From Tessaracoccus coleopterorum (GTDB lineage Bacteria; Actinomycetota; Actinomycetes; Propionibacteriales; Propionibacteriaceae), in NCBI RefSeq assembly GCF_011174705.1, contig NZ_JAANIJ010000001.1, positions 434,001 to 498,000 on the forward strand: a stretch of DNA of 64,000 nt, read 5' to 3'. The notes below the pieces were generated by a model, which did not search any database, had not been told where the DNA came from, and was given only the letters and a program-made list of their open reading frames with translations. The position numbers and the translations under genes were made by a program. Below, piece by piece: positions 22,441 to 32,566 of this stretch (its first letter is position 1; each line of letters opens with the position of its first letter).

Positions 22441-23620
22441 ATGTACAACGCAACCCCCGCCCCAGCGGGCACGTACCCGCCTCCCCGGGCCTCACCCCGG
22501 CCCGGCCTCGACCTTGCCCGTCACGACGGCGTGCAGCTCGTCGCGCTCGGCGCGGTCACCCTGGTCGGCGGCGGCTTCCTCGCCGCGATGTTCGCCGTGC
22601 AGGCGCAGGGCGGATCCGGCGACCCCTGGGGCCCCTGAACGACCTCACCGGCGCCGTAGGAAACCTCCTCCTCGCGCCGCTGGTCCCACGCCTCAGCCGC
22701 GGCGCCGCCCGGACGATCGGCTCCCGCGTCTTCGTGCGCGTCATCCAGGCGGCCACCCTCATCGGCGCCGCAGGCTCCATCCTCCTGGTGGCCCGGCGGC
22801 TGTCGTTCGAGGCATCGACGACGATCTCGCTCCTCATCGTCGTGCTGCAGATGGCGTGGATGATCTGGCTCTGCCGTGCCTGGCGCCGCGACCGCACCGT
22901 CCCGCCGATCGTCCACCGCTCCGGCACCGGCATCGCCGTCGGGTCGCGATCGACGGCCGCGACCTCAACGGCCCGGGCGACATCGTCGGAGAGTCCGTCC
23001 TCTTGACGGCGGGCGGCCGGGCCGACCTCGAGCTGACCATCCCCGACGGCGGCGCCCGCGTCGAGTTCGCCGGGGCGTCGCTCGCCCTCGGCTCCCCCGA
23101 CGCACCCCGCACCAGGCCGCCGTCGCAACGGATCGACCTGCTCAGCTACGGCGAGCCCCTCCCGATGCCTGCCGACGTCGACCGCCCCGTCCGCACCTTC
23201 GAGTACCGCATCGGCCGCCGCTTCGGCCTGCTGGACGGGCGCCCCGGCTCGTGGTGGACCATCAACGGAGGCATCTACCCGGACGTGCCGATGTTCATGG
23301 TCCGTGAGGGTGAGCGGGTGCGGTTCGTCATCTCCAACGATTCGGGTGAGGTGCACCCCATGCACCTGCACGGCCACCACCTGCTGGTTGTCTCCCGCAA
23401 CGGGGTCCGTTCGACGGGCTCACCGTGGGTGGTCGACTCGCTCAACGTCGAGGACGGCGACACGTACGAGGTGTCGCTGCTGGCCGACAACCCGGGCATC
23501 TGGATGGACCACTGCCACAACCTGCCGCACGCCGCGCAGGGCCTGGTGACGCACCTGTCCTCCATCGGCTACGAGACGCCGTTCCTGGTCGGCGGGATGC
23601 ACGGCAACCGGCCGGAGTGA
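22441..23620 (+). CDS. Membrane domain joined to a multicopper oxidase lacking its first cupredoxin domain
   Basis: The first 160 residues form a Pro-rich start and about four helices (LVALGAVTLVGGGFLAAMFA, GNLLLAPLVPRLSRGAARTI, LLIVVLQMAWMIWLCRAW). From about 22900 the sequence becomes a multicopper oxidase: AIDGRDLNGPGDIVGESVLL, WWTINGGIYPD, the type 1/3 copper motif HPMHLHGHHL and the closing motif HCHNLPHAAQGL. The first cupredoxin domain with its two HxH motifs is missing, so a normal trinuclear copper site cannot form as written. Frame breaks lie near 22632 and 22941. Either a real fusion after deletion or an assembly collapse explains this. Confidence 0.7.
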
Positions 23621-23631
23621 GTCGGAGGGGC

Positions 23632-24269
23632 TCACCCCAGCCCGGCCTGCCGCGCCTTCTCGATGGCCCCGGCCCGGTCGGCGGCCTGCAGCTTGACGAG
23701 GATCGTGGAGACGAGGTTCCGCACCGTCTTGTCGGCGATCCCGAGGTGGGCCGCGATCCTCGGGTTGTCCCAGCCGCGGGCCAGCAGCCCGAGCGCCTCG
23801 TGTTCCCGCGCCGTCAGCCCCGCGAACTGACGGCGCGCGTCCGCGCCCGCCACCATGGTCGCGAGGCGGGCCGCGAGGGAGGCGGAGAAGATGATGTCGC
23901 CGACGGCCACCGCGCGGATCGCGGCCAGGGTCGCCTCCGGCTCGGCCGTCTTCGTGACGAAGCCCGGGCCCCGGCCAGGACGGCGTCGGCGACGGTGGCG
24001 TCGTCCAGCATGGTGAGCATCAGCACCCGCGCGTCCGGGCGCGCCGCGATGATCTGCCGGGTGGCCTCGACGCCGTCGATCCCGGGCAGGTTGACGTCCA
24101 TCACGACGACGTCGGGCACCAGTTCGGCGGCCAGCCGCACCGCCTCGGGCCCGTCGACGGCCTGCCCGACGACGCCGAGATCGGGGGTGAGGCGCAGCAG
24201 CCCGACGAGCCCCTCCCGGTAGAGGGGATGGTCGTCGACGACGAGCACCCGCACGGGCCGCCCGTTCAT
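23632..24269 (-). CDS. NarL/LuxR-type response regulator
   Basis: The receiver domain is VRVLVVDDHPLYREGLVGLL, with the phospho-acceptor Asp in PDVVVMDVNLPGIDG, the Thr of LMLTMLDD and the Lys of GFVTK (after one base restored near 23965). The C-terminal LuxR helix-turn-helix is LTAREHEALGLLARGW...IAAHLGIADKTVRNLVSTIL. At about 212 residues it is normal. Its start overlaps the kinase stop (ATGA), so the two are translationally coupled. Transcription is convergent with the copper oxidase gene. Confidence 0.92.
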
Positions 24270-26348
24270 GACGACGCCCCGATGGGCAGCCGGGCCAGCA
24301 CCCGCGCCCCGCCCCCCTCCCGTGCCGCGACGGTGCACGTGCCGCCGAGTTCGGTGGCCCGCTCCCGCATGCCCGTGATGCCGATGCCCGCGTGGAAGTC
24401 GGCGGCGGGGCCCACCCCGTCGTCGGTCACCTCGATCTCCAGGTGGCCGTCGGTCACCGCGAGCCGCACGAGACAGTGGTCGGCCGACGCGTGGCGGGCG
24501 GCGTTGTCGAGGGCGGCGGCGACGATCCGGTAGGCGGCCGCCTCCACCGGCGGGAGAGCGCGCCGCTCGCGACGCAGGCGGGCTCGACGTCGAACCCGAC
24601 GCTCAGCGGTGCGGTCGTGGCGGCCCGCTCCTCCAGCGCCCGCAGCAGCCCTACCTCGTCGAGCACGGGTGGGCGCAGGTCGTAGGCGAGCCGTCGGACG
24701 GTCTCGGCAGCGTGGGTGGCGTCGTGCCCGATCCGGTCGAGCACCTCGGCCACCTCCGGCGCCTGCGTCACGGTGAGCAGCCGCACCGCCTGCACGCGCA
24801 GCGGGATGGCGGCCATCGCGGGGCCGACGTCGTCGTGCAGGGTGCGGCGCATCGCCCGGCGTTCCTCCTCCCGCGCCAGCACGAGCCTGGCCCGTGATTC
24901 GCGCAGTTCGGCGTCGAGCCGCTCCTGGTGCACGGCGGCGGCCACCTGGTCGCCGACGTTGCGCAGCAGGTCTCGTTCCGCCGGGGAGAACCGCCCGCCG
25001 CGGCCGCGGGTGGCGATCAGCAGGTCGCCGACCCTCGCGTCGGCGTGCCGCAGCTCCTGGGTGAGGATCCGCTCGGCGTCCTCGGGAGCGACCCCGCTCT
25101 CCGCGGGTGCGACGCCGTCGGCCAGCACCGCGATGTAGCCGACGCGGAAGGCGCTGCGCAGGTCGTCGGCGACGTCGCGCCAGGCGATCTGCCTGGCCGC
25201 GAGCAGCCCGGTGAGCCTGGCCAGCGCGGCATATGGATCGTCCCGGTCACCGTAGAGGGCGCGGCTCACCCACCGCTCGAGCATGATCCGGGCGGGAGTG
25301 ACCAGTATCGCGACGGCGACGGCGCCCGCCACCGTCATCGCGGTGGTGGAGGGCCCGGCGAAGAGGCTGGTGAGGGTGGCGACGGTGAGCAGGTAGACGG
25401 TGACGCTGACGGTTACCAGCCCGGCGTACACCATGCTGCGGGCCAGCACGACGTCGAGATCGAACAGGCGGTGCCGGCTCATCGCGACGCCCATGCCGAA
25501 CGCGAACGCCAGCCCGGGCAGCCCGATCAGTTCCCTCGGCAGGAGCACCTGGCCGGTGAGCACAGACGGGATCATCCACAGCCCCATCGCGAGGGTGAGC
25601 GACACCATCCCCGAGCCGCCGAGCCACAACACCTGTTGCCGCTCGACGACGTTGGTGCCCGTGCGCCGGGTGTGGGCCAGCCGGATCACCAGCAGCACTG
25701 CGGAGCAGCCCACCAGGATCGCGGTGAACCAGTTCTGCACGAGGACGGCCTGCCCCATCCAGCCGGGCGAGCCGTGCCCCGCACCGGCGACGGCCGCCGT
25801 CGCCAGGTATGCCAGCCCGGCCCCCAGGTGAGCAGCGTCCTCGCCGGGGCCCTGCCGAGGGCCGGGAGGAGCGGGGTCGGGGTCTGCAGCGCCCACGTGA
25901 GAAGCGCACCCCACCCGAGCGTGTAGACGAGGCCGACATTGAGCTCGAACAGCCAGCGCGCCGCCCCTCCGAAGGCCCACGACGGGGGCAGCCCCACCAT
26001 CGTCACGACCGTGCTGCCCAACAGCGCGGAGGAGAAGGCGAGGTTGGACGCAACCGACGGGTCGCTGGGGCGGCGGGTCGTCGCGAAGGCGCTCAGCGCG
26101 AAGAGGACGGCGACGAACACGATGGTGCCGCCCGCCTCCCACAACTGCGCGGCAAGCAACCCGGCCTGGGGCACCCGTTCCAGCATGGTGACGGCGCCGT
26201 CGACGGTGAGCTCCACCCCGCCTCCGACGGTGGCCGCGTCGGTGACGAGCCCCGGTGGCAGGGCGCAGTCGGGGTGGACGGCGGGCACGACACCGTCGTC
26301 GCGGAACACCCCGATCGACGGCTGGAGCCAGGCGCATTCGGCGGGCAC
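24266..26348 (-). CDS. Sensor histidine kinase, HisKA_3 (NarX/LiaS-like)
   Basis: The N-terminal half has many helices (TIVFVAVLFALSAFATTRR, ELNVGLVYTLGWGALLTWAL, MVYAGLVTVSVTVYLLTVA). A GAF-like region follows, then a coiled segment. The phospho-acceptor box is EEERRAMRRTLHDDVGPAMA, and the ATPase domain has ALDNAARHASADH and DDGVGPAADFHAGIGITGM. Frame breaks lie near 25826 and 24554. The given start is the first in-frame GTG. An in-frame hydrophobic stretch (LSVTLLAGSAAVTYLGLRL) continues upstream to about 26430, so the true start is probably closer to 26450. The signal is unknown. Confidence 0.85.
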
Positions 26349-26450
26349 CGTCAGGCGGAGCCCGAGGTAGGTGACGGCGGCGCTGCCTGCCAGCAGCGTG
26401 ACGGAGAGCGACTCCCAGTGGAGGGTCGCCCCGGGTGAGGGGCGGCGCTG

Positions 26451-27092
26451 TCAGCGTCCCGTGAGGAGTACACGGCGTTGCCGCTCGTACTGGCGTCTCC
26501 CGTAGTAGCGCCACACCAGCCGCACCGGGCCGGGCAGGTTCTTGCGCACCCACGTGGCGCCGCCGTCGGGTTGTGCGGCGATGATCGCCCCACCATCGGG
26601 AACATCTCGCCTCTGGGGTGGCGCCCGTCCGTGCCTGGCCGCGGCCTCCATGTGCTCCTGCTCGAGCACCTCCTCCATGACGGGCACGATGTTGGCCTCC
26701 TCGTCGGGCAGGTGCACGGCGAGGGCCTCGTTGATGCCGGCGAGCGCGGCGAGGACGGGGCGGGCGTCGGCCGCGCGTCCGCTGACTCCCCATGCGGGAA
26801 GGGAGGCGTCGAGGTCGTTGAGGTGCACGAGCATGGTGGCGTGCTGCTGCTTCATCCGCCCGACGTGCAGGGCGCATCCGGGGGCCCGGCCGGTGAGCTC
26901 GTCCCACAGGTTGGCGTCCTCGAACTCGTGGTGCGCATGGAGCGACCTGGAGAGCCCCGCGAGGTGGGTGGCAACGGCCGTGGCGTGCTGCGCATCACCC
27001 GCGGCCACACCACCCACCAACGCGGCCCCCTCACCGAACCCCGCCTTGTAGTAGCGATGGATCTCGGCCATTCCGCTGGCGTCACACGGCAT
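26451..27092 (-). CDS. Hemerythrin-like HHE domain protein
   Basis: This is a cytoplasmic four-helix non-haem di-iron domain of about 213 residues. The ligand-type motifs are visible: LHAHHEFEDANLWDEL, MKQQHATMLVHLNDLD and VHLPDEEANIVPVMEE. The C-terminal 60 residues are basic and end RQYERQRRVLLTGR. The ATG at 27092 has AGGGGACG just upstream. It reads without a frame break. It directly precedes the sensor kinase on the same strand, so oxygen, NO or redox sensing linked to that two-component system is a reasonable inference. Confidence 0.85.
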   Translation of the reverse strand: MPCDASGMAEIHRYYKAGFGEGAALVGGVAAGDAQHATAVATHLAGLSRSLHAHHEFEDANLWDELTGRAPGCALHVGRMKQQHATMLVHLNDLDASLPAWGVSGRAADARPVLAALAGINEALAVHLPDEEANIVPVMEEVLEQEHMEAAARHGRAPPQRRDVPDGGAIIAAQPDGGATWVRKNLPGPVRLVWRYYGRRQYERQRRVLLTGR

Positions 27093-27204
27093 CTCGTCCC
27101 CTGCTCTGCCGGGCGTCCGCCCGGCAGGGTCAAGGTAAATCAGGCGCGCCCGGATGAAAAGCCCCGGCCCGATCCCGCGGCGCGACGCGTCGTGCGGCGC
27201 CCGG

Positions 27205-27943
27205 TCAATGCTGCCGCAGTGCTGCCCAGCCCGCCTCATCGAGCTCCCGGGTCTGCCCGTCCGCGGTGGTGATGGTGGCGCCGGTGACGTCGTCCTGGTC
27301 GTGGCTCAGGTTCGGCCCGAAGTTGGAGATCGGCCACCAGGCCGCCCACCAGCCGTCGTGGACGGTGGCCGTCACGTCGCCGGAACGCTCGGTGTGGAGG
27401 ACGAGGCCGGTCAGGTCTCCGGCGCGGCCGTAGGCCAACTGGTGGCCCTCGGCCTTGGGGCCCGACTCCCAGAGGCTCGTGTCGAGGGCCTGGCTGCCCT
27501 CCCCAGCACGGTGAACGAGTCGACGGCGGGCGCCTCCCCGATCCCGTCGGGCGAGACACCACCGGCGCCGCCGCGTTCGCTGAGCAGGCAGTGACCGTAG
27601 CTGCCGTCGTCCCCGATGACGACGGTCAGGTCCCAGCTGCCCCGACGCTCGACCAGCACGGCGCCGAGGTTGCCCTCAACCTGCGTCCCTTCCCGGAGGT
27701 ACGCGACGCAGTCGGCTCCGATCGCCTCCGACTCGGTGGGGGTCAGCTCTGCCGGCAGGGCGGTCCAGTCGGCGTAGGCGCCCGGCATCAGCAGCGACCC
27801 TCCCGCGAGGGCGCCTGCGAGGATGGCGGCCAGCGCGATCCTCCGGGGGCCTTGCGCTGCGCGGGCTGCGGGCGGGTCACCGTCTGGGCGAGCTCTGCCC
27901 GCAGGGCCGCCGCGTACTGGTCGTTCATGGTCGTTCCGGACAT
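27205..27943 (-). CDS. Single-pass membrane protein paired with the sigma factor gene (possible anti-sigma factor)
   Basis: This protein of about 245 residues has a cytoplasmic N-terminus (MNDQYAAALRAELAQTV), one helix (RIALAAILAGALAGGSLL after one base restored near 27850) and an extracytoplasmic part with VAYLREGTQVEGNLGAVLVE and a WWAAWWPISNF segment. A second break lies near 27503. No known enzymatic motif is seen. The ATG at 27943, preceded by GAGGTG, lies inside the end of the sigma gene; an ATGA overlap at 27928 is the alternative start. Anti-sigma function is inferred only from the coupling and topology. Confidence 0.6.
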
Positions 27944-28499
27944 GGCGTCACCTCTCGTGCGGATGGCTGCGGCCCCGGTCGGAGCCGCTGACGAAGGCGG
28001 TGCATGCGCGACTTCACGGCCGCGACACTGATCCCCAGCACCTCGGCCGCGTCGGCCATGGAATACCCCTCGAGCGCGACGAGGGTGATCAGCTGCTGGT
28101 CGGCCCAGGGCAGCCCCTCAACTGCGCGGCCAGCACCGGGTCGATGCCGTCGACGCTCGTGTCGAGATACGTTTCCGCCACGTCGCGGGCCTCCGCCGGC
28201 CGCGGAAGCCGGTCGAGCAGGGCCCGGTAGCGCCGTGAGGATCGGCTGAGGTTCCGCGTGGCGTGGGTGGCCGTGACCAGCAGCCACGGCAGCACCGAAC
28301 CCTGCACCACGCGCACGGCGTCGCGTCGTCTCCACAGCTCCAGGAATGCCACCGCGACCGCATCCTCGGCGTCGGCCGTCCGGTCGACGAGCCGCAGCAC
28401 GTGCCGGTACACCCGATCCCGATGGAGGTCGAAGATCAGGGCGAACGACTCACCGTCGCCGCCCCTGGCCTCGTCCCACAGCGTGTGTTCTGCCTTCAT
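27925..28499 (-). CDS. ECF-like RNA polymerase sigma factor
   Basis: Region 2 is seen as ALIFDLHRDRVYRHVLRLV and RTADAEDAVAVAFLELWRR. Region 4 is LPWADQQLITLVALEGYSMA, then AAEVLGISVAAVKSRMHRLR, after one C is restored near 28117. At about 190 residues it fits extracytoplasmic-function sigma factors. The ATG at 28499 gives MKAEHTLWDEARGGD. Its 3' end overlaps the membrane-protein gene, as is common for sigma/anti-sigma pairs. The target promoters cannot be read from this window. Confidence 0.87.
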
Positions 28500-28573
28500 G
28501 CCCTGGAGTGTCCCCACCGCCGGGAAAGGTTTCGGGCCAATGGTGGCCAGGCCGTCGGGCGGCACCGCACCGC

Positions 28574-29110
28574 TCAGCACCACTTGTCGACGATGGCCTG
28601 GATGACGGCGGCGTTGCGGTTGGTGGCGGGCTCGAGCAGCCGTGCGGCGCCGAGCGGGTCGACGACGCCGTCCTGGTAGCCGGGCCACAGGAGCGCGTGG
28701 ACGGCCCTGCCCCGCACCACCATGTTTCCCCGCTCCGACGACGTGGCCTCGACCCGGCTCTTCAGCTCCGGCGACGGCTCGTCCTTGAGCAGGTAGATGT
28801 AGTGGCGGGCCAGGCCCGGGTGCTGCTCGGCCAACCCCAGTGCGTCGTCGGCGATGGCCGAGAGCTCGGCGGACGTGAACACGATGGTGGGCACCTCGAA
28901 GCCGCGGTCGGCGGCGAACGCGGCCTCCAGGGTCGCCTCGATCTTCGGCCGGGATCGCATGCTGGAGGTGAGGCGCACGTTGCCGGTGTTGATGTGGGTC
29001 TGCACGTCGCTGAAGCCGGCGGCCTCGACGGTGCGGCGGATGTCGTCCTTGGGGAACTTCCGGTTCGCGCCGAGGTTGATGGCCCGCAGGAACGCAACAT
29101 AGGTCGGCAT
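28574..29110 (-). CDS. DUF1697 family protein
   Basis: The protein of 178 residues begins TYVAFLRAINLGANRKFPKD, the hallmark of DUF1697, and continues with INTGNVRL and the C-terminal ATNRNAAVIQAIVDKW. It reads without a frame break. The biochemical function of the family is not established. It is a single gene between the sigma factor and a divergent secreted phosphatase. Confidence 0.9.
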   Translation of the reverse strand: MPTYVAFLRAINLGANRKFPKDDIRRTVEAAGFSDVQTHINTGNVRLTSSMRSRPKIEATLEAAFAADRGFEVPTIVFTSAELSAIADDALGLAEQHPGLARHYIYLLKDEPSPELKSRVEATSSERGNMVVRGRAVHALLWPGYQDGVVDPLGAARLLEPATNRNAAVIQAIVDKWC

Positions 29111-29352
29111 CGCCCCATCATGCCGGACGGACCCACGGCCCGCTCCCGACGGGACGGACGCCGTCGGATACCGGTCTCCGACCGCGGCGGATACCGGGTG
29201 GGGCACCCGTCGGCCGGCGGGCGGGTGTCGGCGGAATCTTCCCTCCGGACTATGGCCACGAAAGGCGAACATCATTTAGTATTGCGCTCGAAAGCCGAAC
29301 GTCATCAGGTTTTCACCATCGTCATCACGTCATCGTCATCAAAGGAGATGCC

Positions 29353-30123
29353 ATGCCTGATCTCACCCGCCGTACCGCGATGGTCGCCCTGGGCGGGCGG
29401 CCCTCACGGGCGCACTGTCCGCCGGGTCGGCAATCCCGGCCAACGCCGCGCCGCGGCCCAACCGCACGGTCACCGTCTACCTCGTCCGCCACGGCCAGAC
29501 GTGGATGAACTACACCGGTCGCGTCCAGGGCTGGTCGGATTCGCCCCTCACCGAGCAGGGAATCACCGTGGCCGCCCAGGTGGGCCGCAACCTCGCGGCC
29601 GAGATCGGCGGGTTCGATGCGGCGTACTGCGCCGACACCGTCCGCCACTACCAGACGGCCACCGGGATGCTGGGGCCGCCGGGTCGAGGCTCGAGCCGAC
29701 GCGCCTCTTCGGCCTGCGGGAGGCCGCCTACGGTGGATGGGAGGGCGAGAAGCAGACCACCGCGCTGCCCGCCATGCTCAAGTACCTGCCCGACCCGACC
29801 AACCCGTTCGCCGCCACGCTCGAGCAGATCATGAACGCGTTCGTGCAGAGCAACCCGAAGCCCGACCTCAAGGCGGAGACGCACGCGGAGGTGGCCAAGC
29901 GCATGGGCGAGGCATTGACGGCGGCGGCGTCGGACAGGACCATGCCGAGGAAGCACGGCGGCAACATCCTCGCCGTCTCCAGCGGCATGTCCAGCGTCGC
30001 CCTGTTGGAGACCCTCGGCGTGACGGGCTAGGCGAGCTGCACAACGGCGCCGTCAACAAGCTCGTCTACGCCGACGGCGCGTGGACCGTGGAGTGGGTGA
30101 ACAACACCGACTACGCACACTGA
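29353..30123 (+). CDS. Secreted histidine phosphatase (phosphoglycerate mutase-like)
   Basis: The N-terminus LTRRTAMVALGG...LTGALSAGSA with a cleavage-like ANA region looks like a Tat signal peptide. The phosphatase domain starts VYLVRHGQTWMNYTG (phospho-accepting His) and has the acid Glu in FGLREAAYGGWEGE. The second catalytic His, normally VSHG, reads VSSGMS near 29980, which is not explained by an indel. One-base losses lie near 29398, 29690 and 30029. The ATG at 29353 has a strong AAAGGAG site. The substrate is unknown, and activity may be reduced by the missing His. Confidence 0.8.
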
Positions 30124-30208
30124 CCCACAAGGCCGGGAGACGCATGGGCCCTCGTCGACCGCGGGAGACCGCGTCGGCGAGGGCCAACCTCACTCCCCAC
30201 CCAGGGGC

Positions 30209-32111
30209 CTACCGATCGGGATCCGGGCACCTGAGGTCGATCCGGCCCTCGCTGGAAAGCCAGATGGACTCGTCGTCGGCCTCCGCCCACCGAGCCGACG
30301 CAGTTGTGCGTCCATCCCTGTCACGGGGCGCATCGGGCTCGCCGTCTTCCTCCGGGTGCCAGGGGTTCGGCTCCTGCCTGCGGATCGTTGGCGCTGACGC
30401 GTCGTCCTGTTCGGGATGCCAGGGGTTCGGCTCCCGCCGTGGAGTCGGCACCGACCGACTCACAGCGCCCACGTCGACGCCGGCATCGTCACACCCCTCG
30501 GGCGCCAGGGGTTCGGTTCCCACCGCGGAGTCGGCACCGACCGACCCACACCGCCACCGGCCTCGGCGCCGGCATCGTCGCACTCCTCGGGGCGCCACGG
30601 GTTCGGTTCCCACCGTGGAGTCGGCACCGACCTACGCACAGCGCCACCGGCCTCGACGCCGGCATCGTCACACTCCTCGGGATGCCAGGGTTCGGTTCCC
30701 GTTTCCTGGTCGGGGCAGACTCGTCCCTTGAGCGTCGGGTTCGTGTCTCGGGGTCTCTCGAGGCGCCACACGGCGGAGAGTTCCCGCACCTTCGGCTCCA
30801 CCCTTTCGCAGTGGAGTGGGGGCAGGACCTTGCCGGGTACTTCGTGTCGTTTGTGGCGAAGTGGTCGGCGTTGCGGGTCGATCGTGACCGGTGGATACAG
30901 GACCGGGAGCCCGTCCTCGGGATCGATGACCAGCAGCCACTGATACTCCGGTGACTTGTTCGGATCGGGTTCGGCCACCCGGTGATGGAAGGAACACAAC
31001 AGGGCAAGGTTGGTCAGCTTGGTGGCACCGCCTGCCCACCAGGGAACCGCGTGATGCGCATCACAGGCGGCGTAGCCGACGTCACAACCACGAAACACAC
31101 ATCCCTTGTCGCGCAGGTTCAACGCCATCCGCATCGGCTTCGGGATTGTCCGGTTCTCCCGCCCACATCCAAGGGCTGCGACACCGACCCCAACACCGCA
31201 GGCAGGATCCCCGCATCACAGGCCAGGGCCCGCACATTGGCCGGGGTGACCTGTTCACCGGTCGCGGTCAGGGTCGCGTGCCCGATCCCATCGACCAACG
31301 TGTCATACGACATGGTGACGATCACCCGCGGCCGGTCCCCACCATCATCGGGCAGGTCGCCGGTGGCGGCAGCGACCCCAGCAGTCGCTCCAACGCATCT
31401 GCCCGGCGCGCGGCCCTCGACGGCACCGGCCCACCCTTGTAGGAGGCGGCAGAGGGCATCAACGCATCCAGTTGCGTCAGCAGGGTCGCCCCGACCACGG
31501 GGGTGACTTTCCCTGCGATCCGCATCGATCCATGATGATCGGGCTCCACACTCAGGAACCGTTCCTGCGAGGCGATCCGATCTTCCCGGTCGAGGCGTTC
31601 GGCCTCCCGCTCCTCCGCAGCCTCCGGATCCAGCAGTTCCGCGACCCGGCGGGCCATCTCGGCCAGATCGACGGGGTCGAACTTGTCCGCATGCGCGATC
31701 AACAACTCCTGCGCCCGGACCACATCATCGACCCCAGCAGTGAGTGTCGCAGCACCCGCACGACCGCCTGCACCTGCGTCAACGACATGACCCCGTCCCG
31801 CAGCGCCTGCCCGATCACCGGGAACCGATCCGCGAGTTCCCCGGAGAGTCTGCACTGGGCCAGGGCCTCGCGGCGGGTGACCTTGTTCGTCTCATGGACA
31901 TGGGTGACCGCGTTGAACGCGGCAGGTGGGGCACTCAGGCTGGCGCGATGCAGGAGGGAGAGGCGTAGGCCTGCGAGCTGGTCCATCATCTGCGCGATCG
32001 AGTCGGCAGCGTCGGCGCATTCCCGGTCGGGAGGTGATCGGCCCACGCGGCGATGTCCGCGGCGTGGGCTGAAAGGCCCATCACCCGCTCGACGACCACC
32101 ACGTCCTCCAT
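30209..32111 (-). CDS. DUF222/HNH endonuclease (13E12 repeat family) with a repetitive tail
   Basis: The N-terminal DUF222 part shows AHAADIAAWADHL, ADSIAQMMDQLAGLRLSLLH and DGVMSLTQVQAVVRVLR; the middle shows DREDRIASQERFLSVEPDHH and IGHATLTATGEQV. The C-terminal HNH domain is CVFRGCDVGYAACDAHHAVP, then WAGGATKLTNLALLCSFHH. After it comes a tail of five degenerate units starting EPNPWxPEE. Several one-base losses break the frame (about 32055, 31720, 31325, 31150 and 30500). The family is multi-copy in actinobacteria and thought to be mobile or homing-like; no biological target is known for this one. Repeat-rich DNA flanks the 5' side. Confidence 0.85.
30361..30696. repeat. Tandem repeat encoding the tail of the HNH protein
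   Basis: The motif GGGGTTCGG recurs at 30362, 30422, 30508, 30598 (one base changed) and 30688 (one G short), giving periods of about 60, 86, 90 and 90 bases. On the coding strand the full unit is 30 residues (EPNPWxPEECDDAGxE, then VGRSVPTPRW). The 86 instead of 90 includes a frame break. Confidence 0.85.
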
Positions 32112-32326
32112 CCCCAAGCATAGCCCTAATCAAACGTGATTCAAGACCCTGGGTCTACTATTTTCATTCTTTTTGATTTCGGTTTATTCGGCGTCTCCGC
32201 TCGTCAGCGGCCTGTACTGCTCCGGGTTGGTGGGGTTTCCGACGTCGTTCAACGGTTTGTACGATTCCGTTATTCCGGTTCGGTATTCGATCACCGTTTG
32301 GGGTGGTTGGGGTCGGGTTGTCTGGA

Positions 32327-32382
32327 AAAATGGGCCAGTAGCCGATTCTGATCGGTCCGGCTGAAAATAGTGGCCACGACCC
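32327..32382 (+). repeat. Intergenic hairpin element, copy 9
   Basis: It begins CTGGAAAAATGGGCCAGTAG and continues CCGATTCTGATCGGTCCGG and AAAATAGTGGCCAC. It lies in the 1.06 kb gap 32112-33174 upstream of the HNH gene. The first 200 bases of that gap are clearly AT-richer than the surroundings and show no gene. Confidence 0.85.
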
Positions 32383-32566
32383 TGCCCCCTGTGCCCGCGA
32401 ACCGAGCCCAGCAGCCCAGACGAGCCGCAACCGACCCGTCCGTATTGCTCCCGAGACGCCCACCGCGGACGAACCCGGCAGCCGACGCGTGCTGCAGCCG
32501 ACCCGTCCGCGTTGACGCCTGGAATCCCAGCCACCCGCGAACGAAAGCCAGGGCAGTTACCTCCGA

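Noticed and set aside
26478-27272. Plus-strand 264-codon frame over the hemerythrin gene
   Set aside because: It is antisense to a gene with clear HHE motifs and has no family features; high-GC antisense frames are expected by chance.
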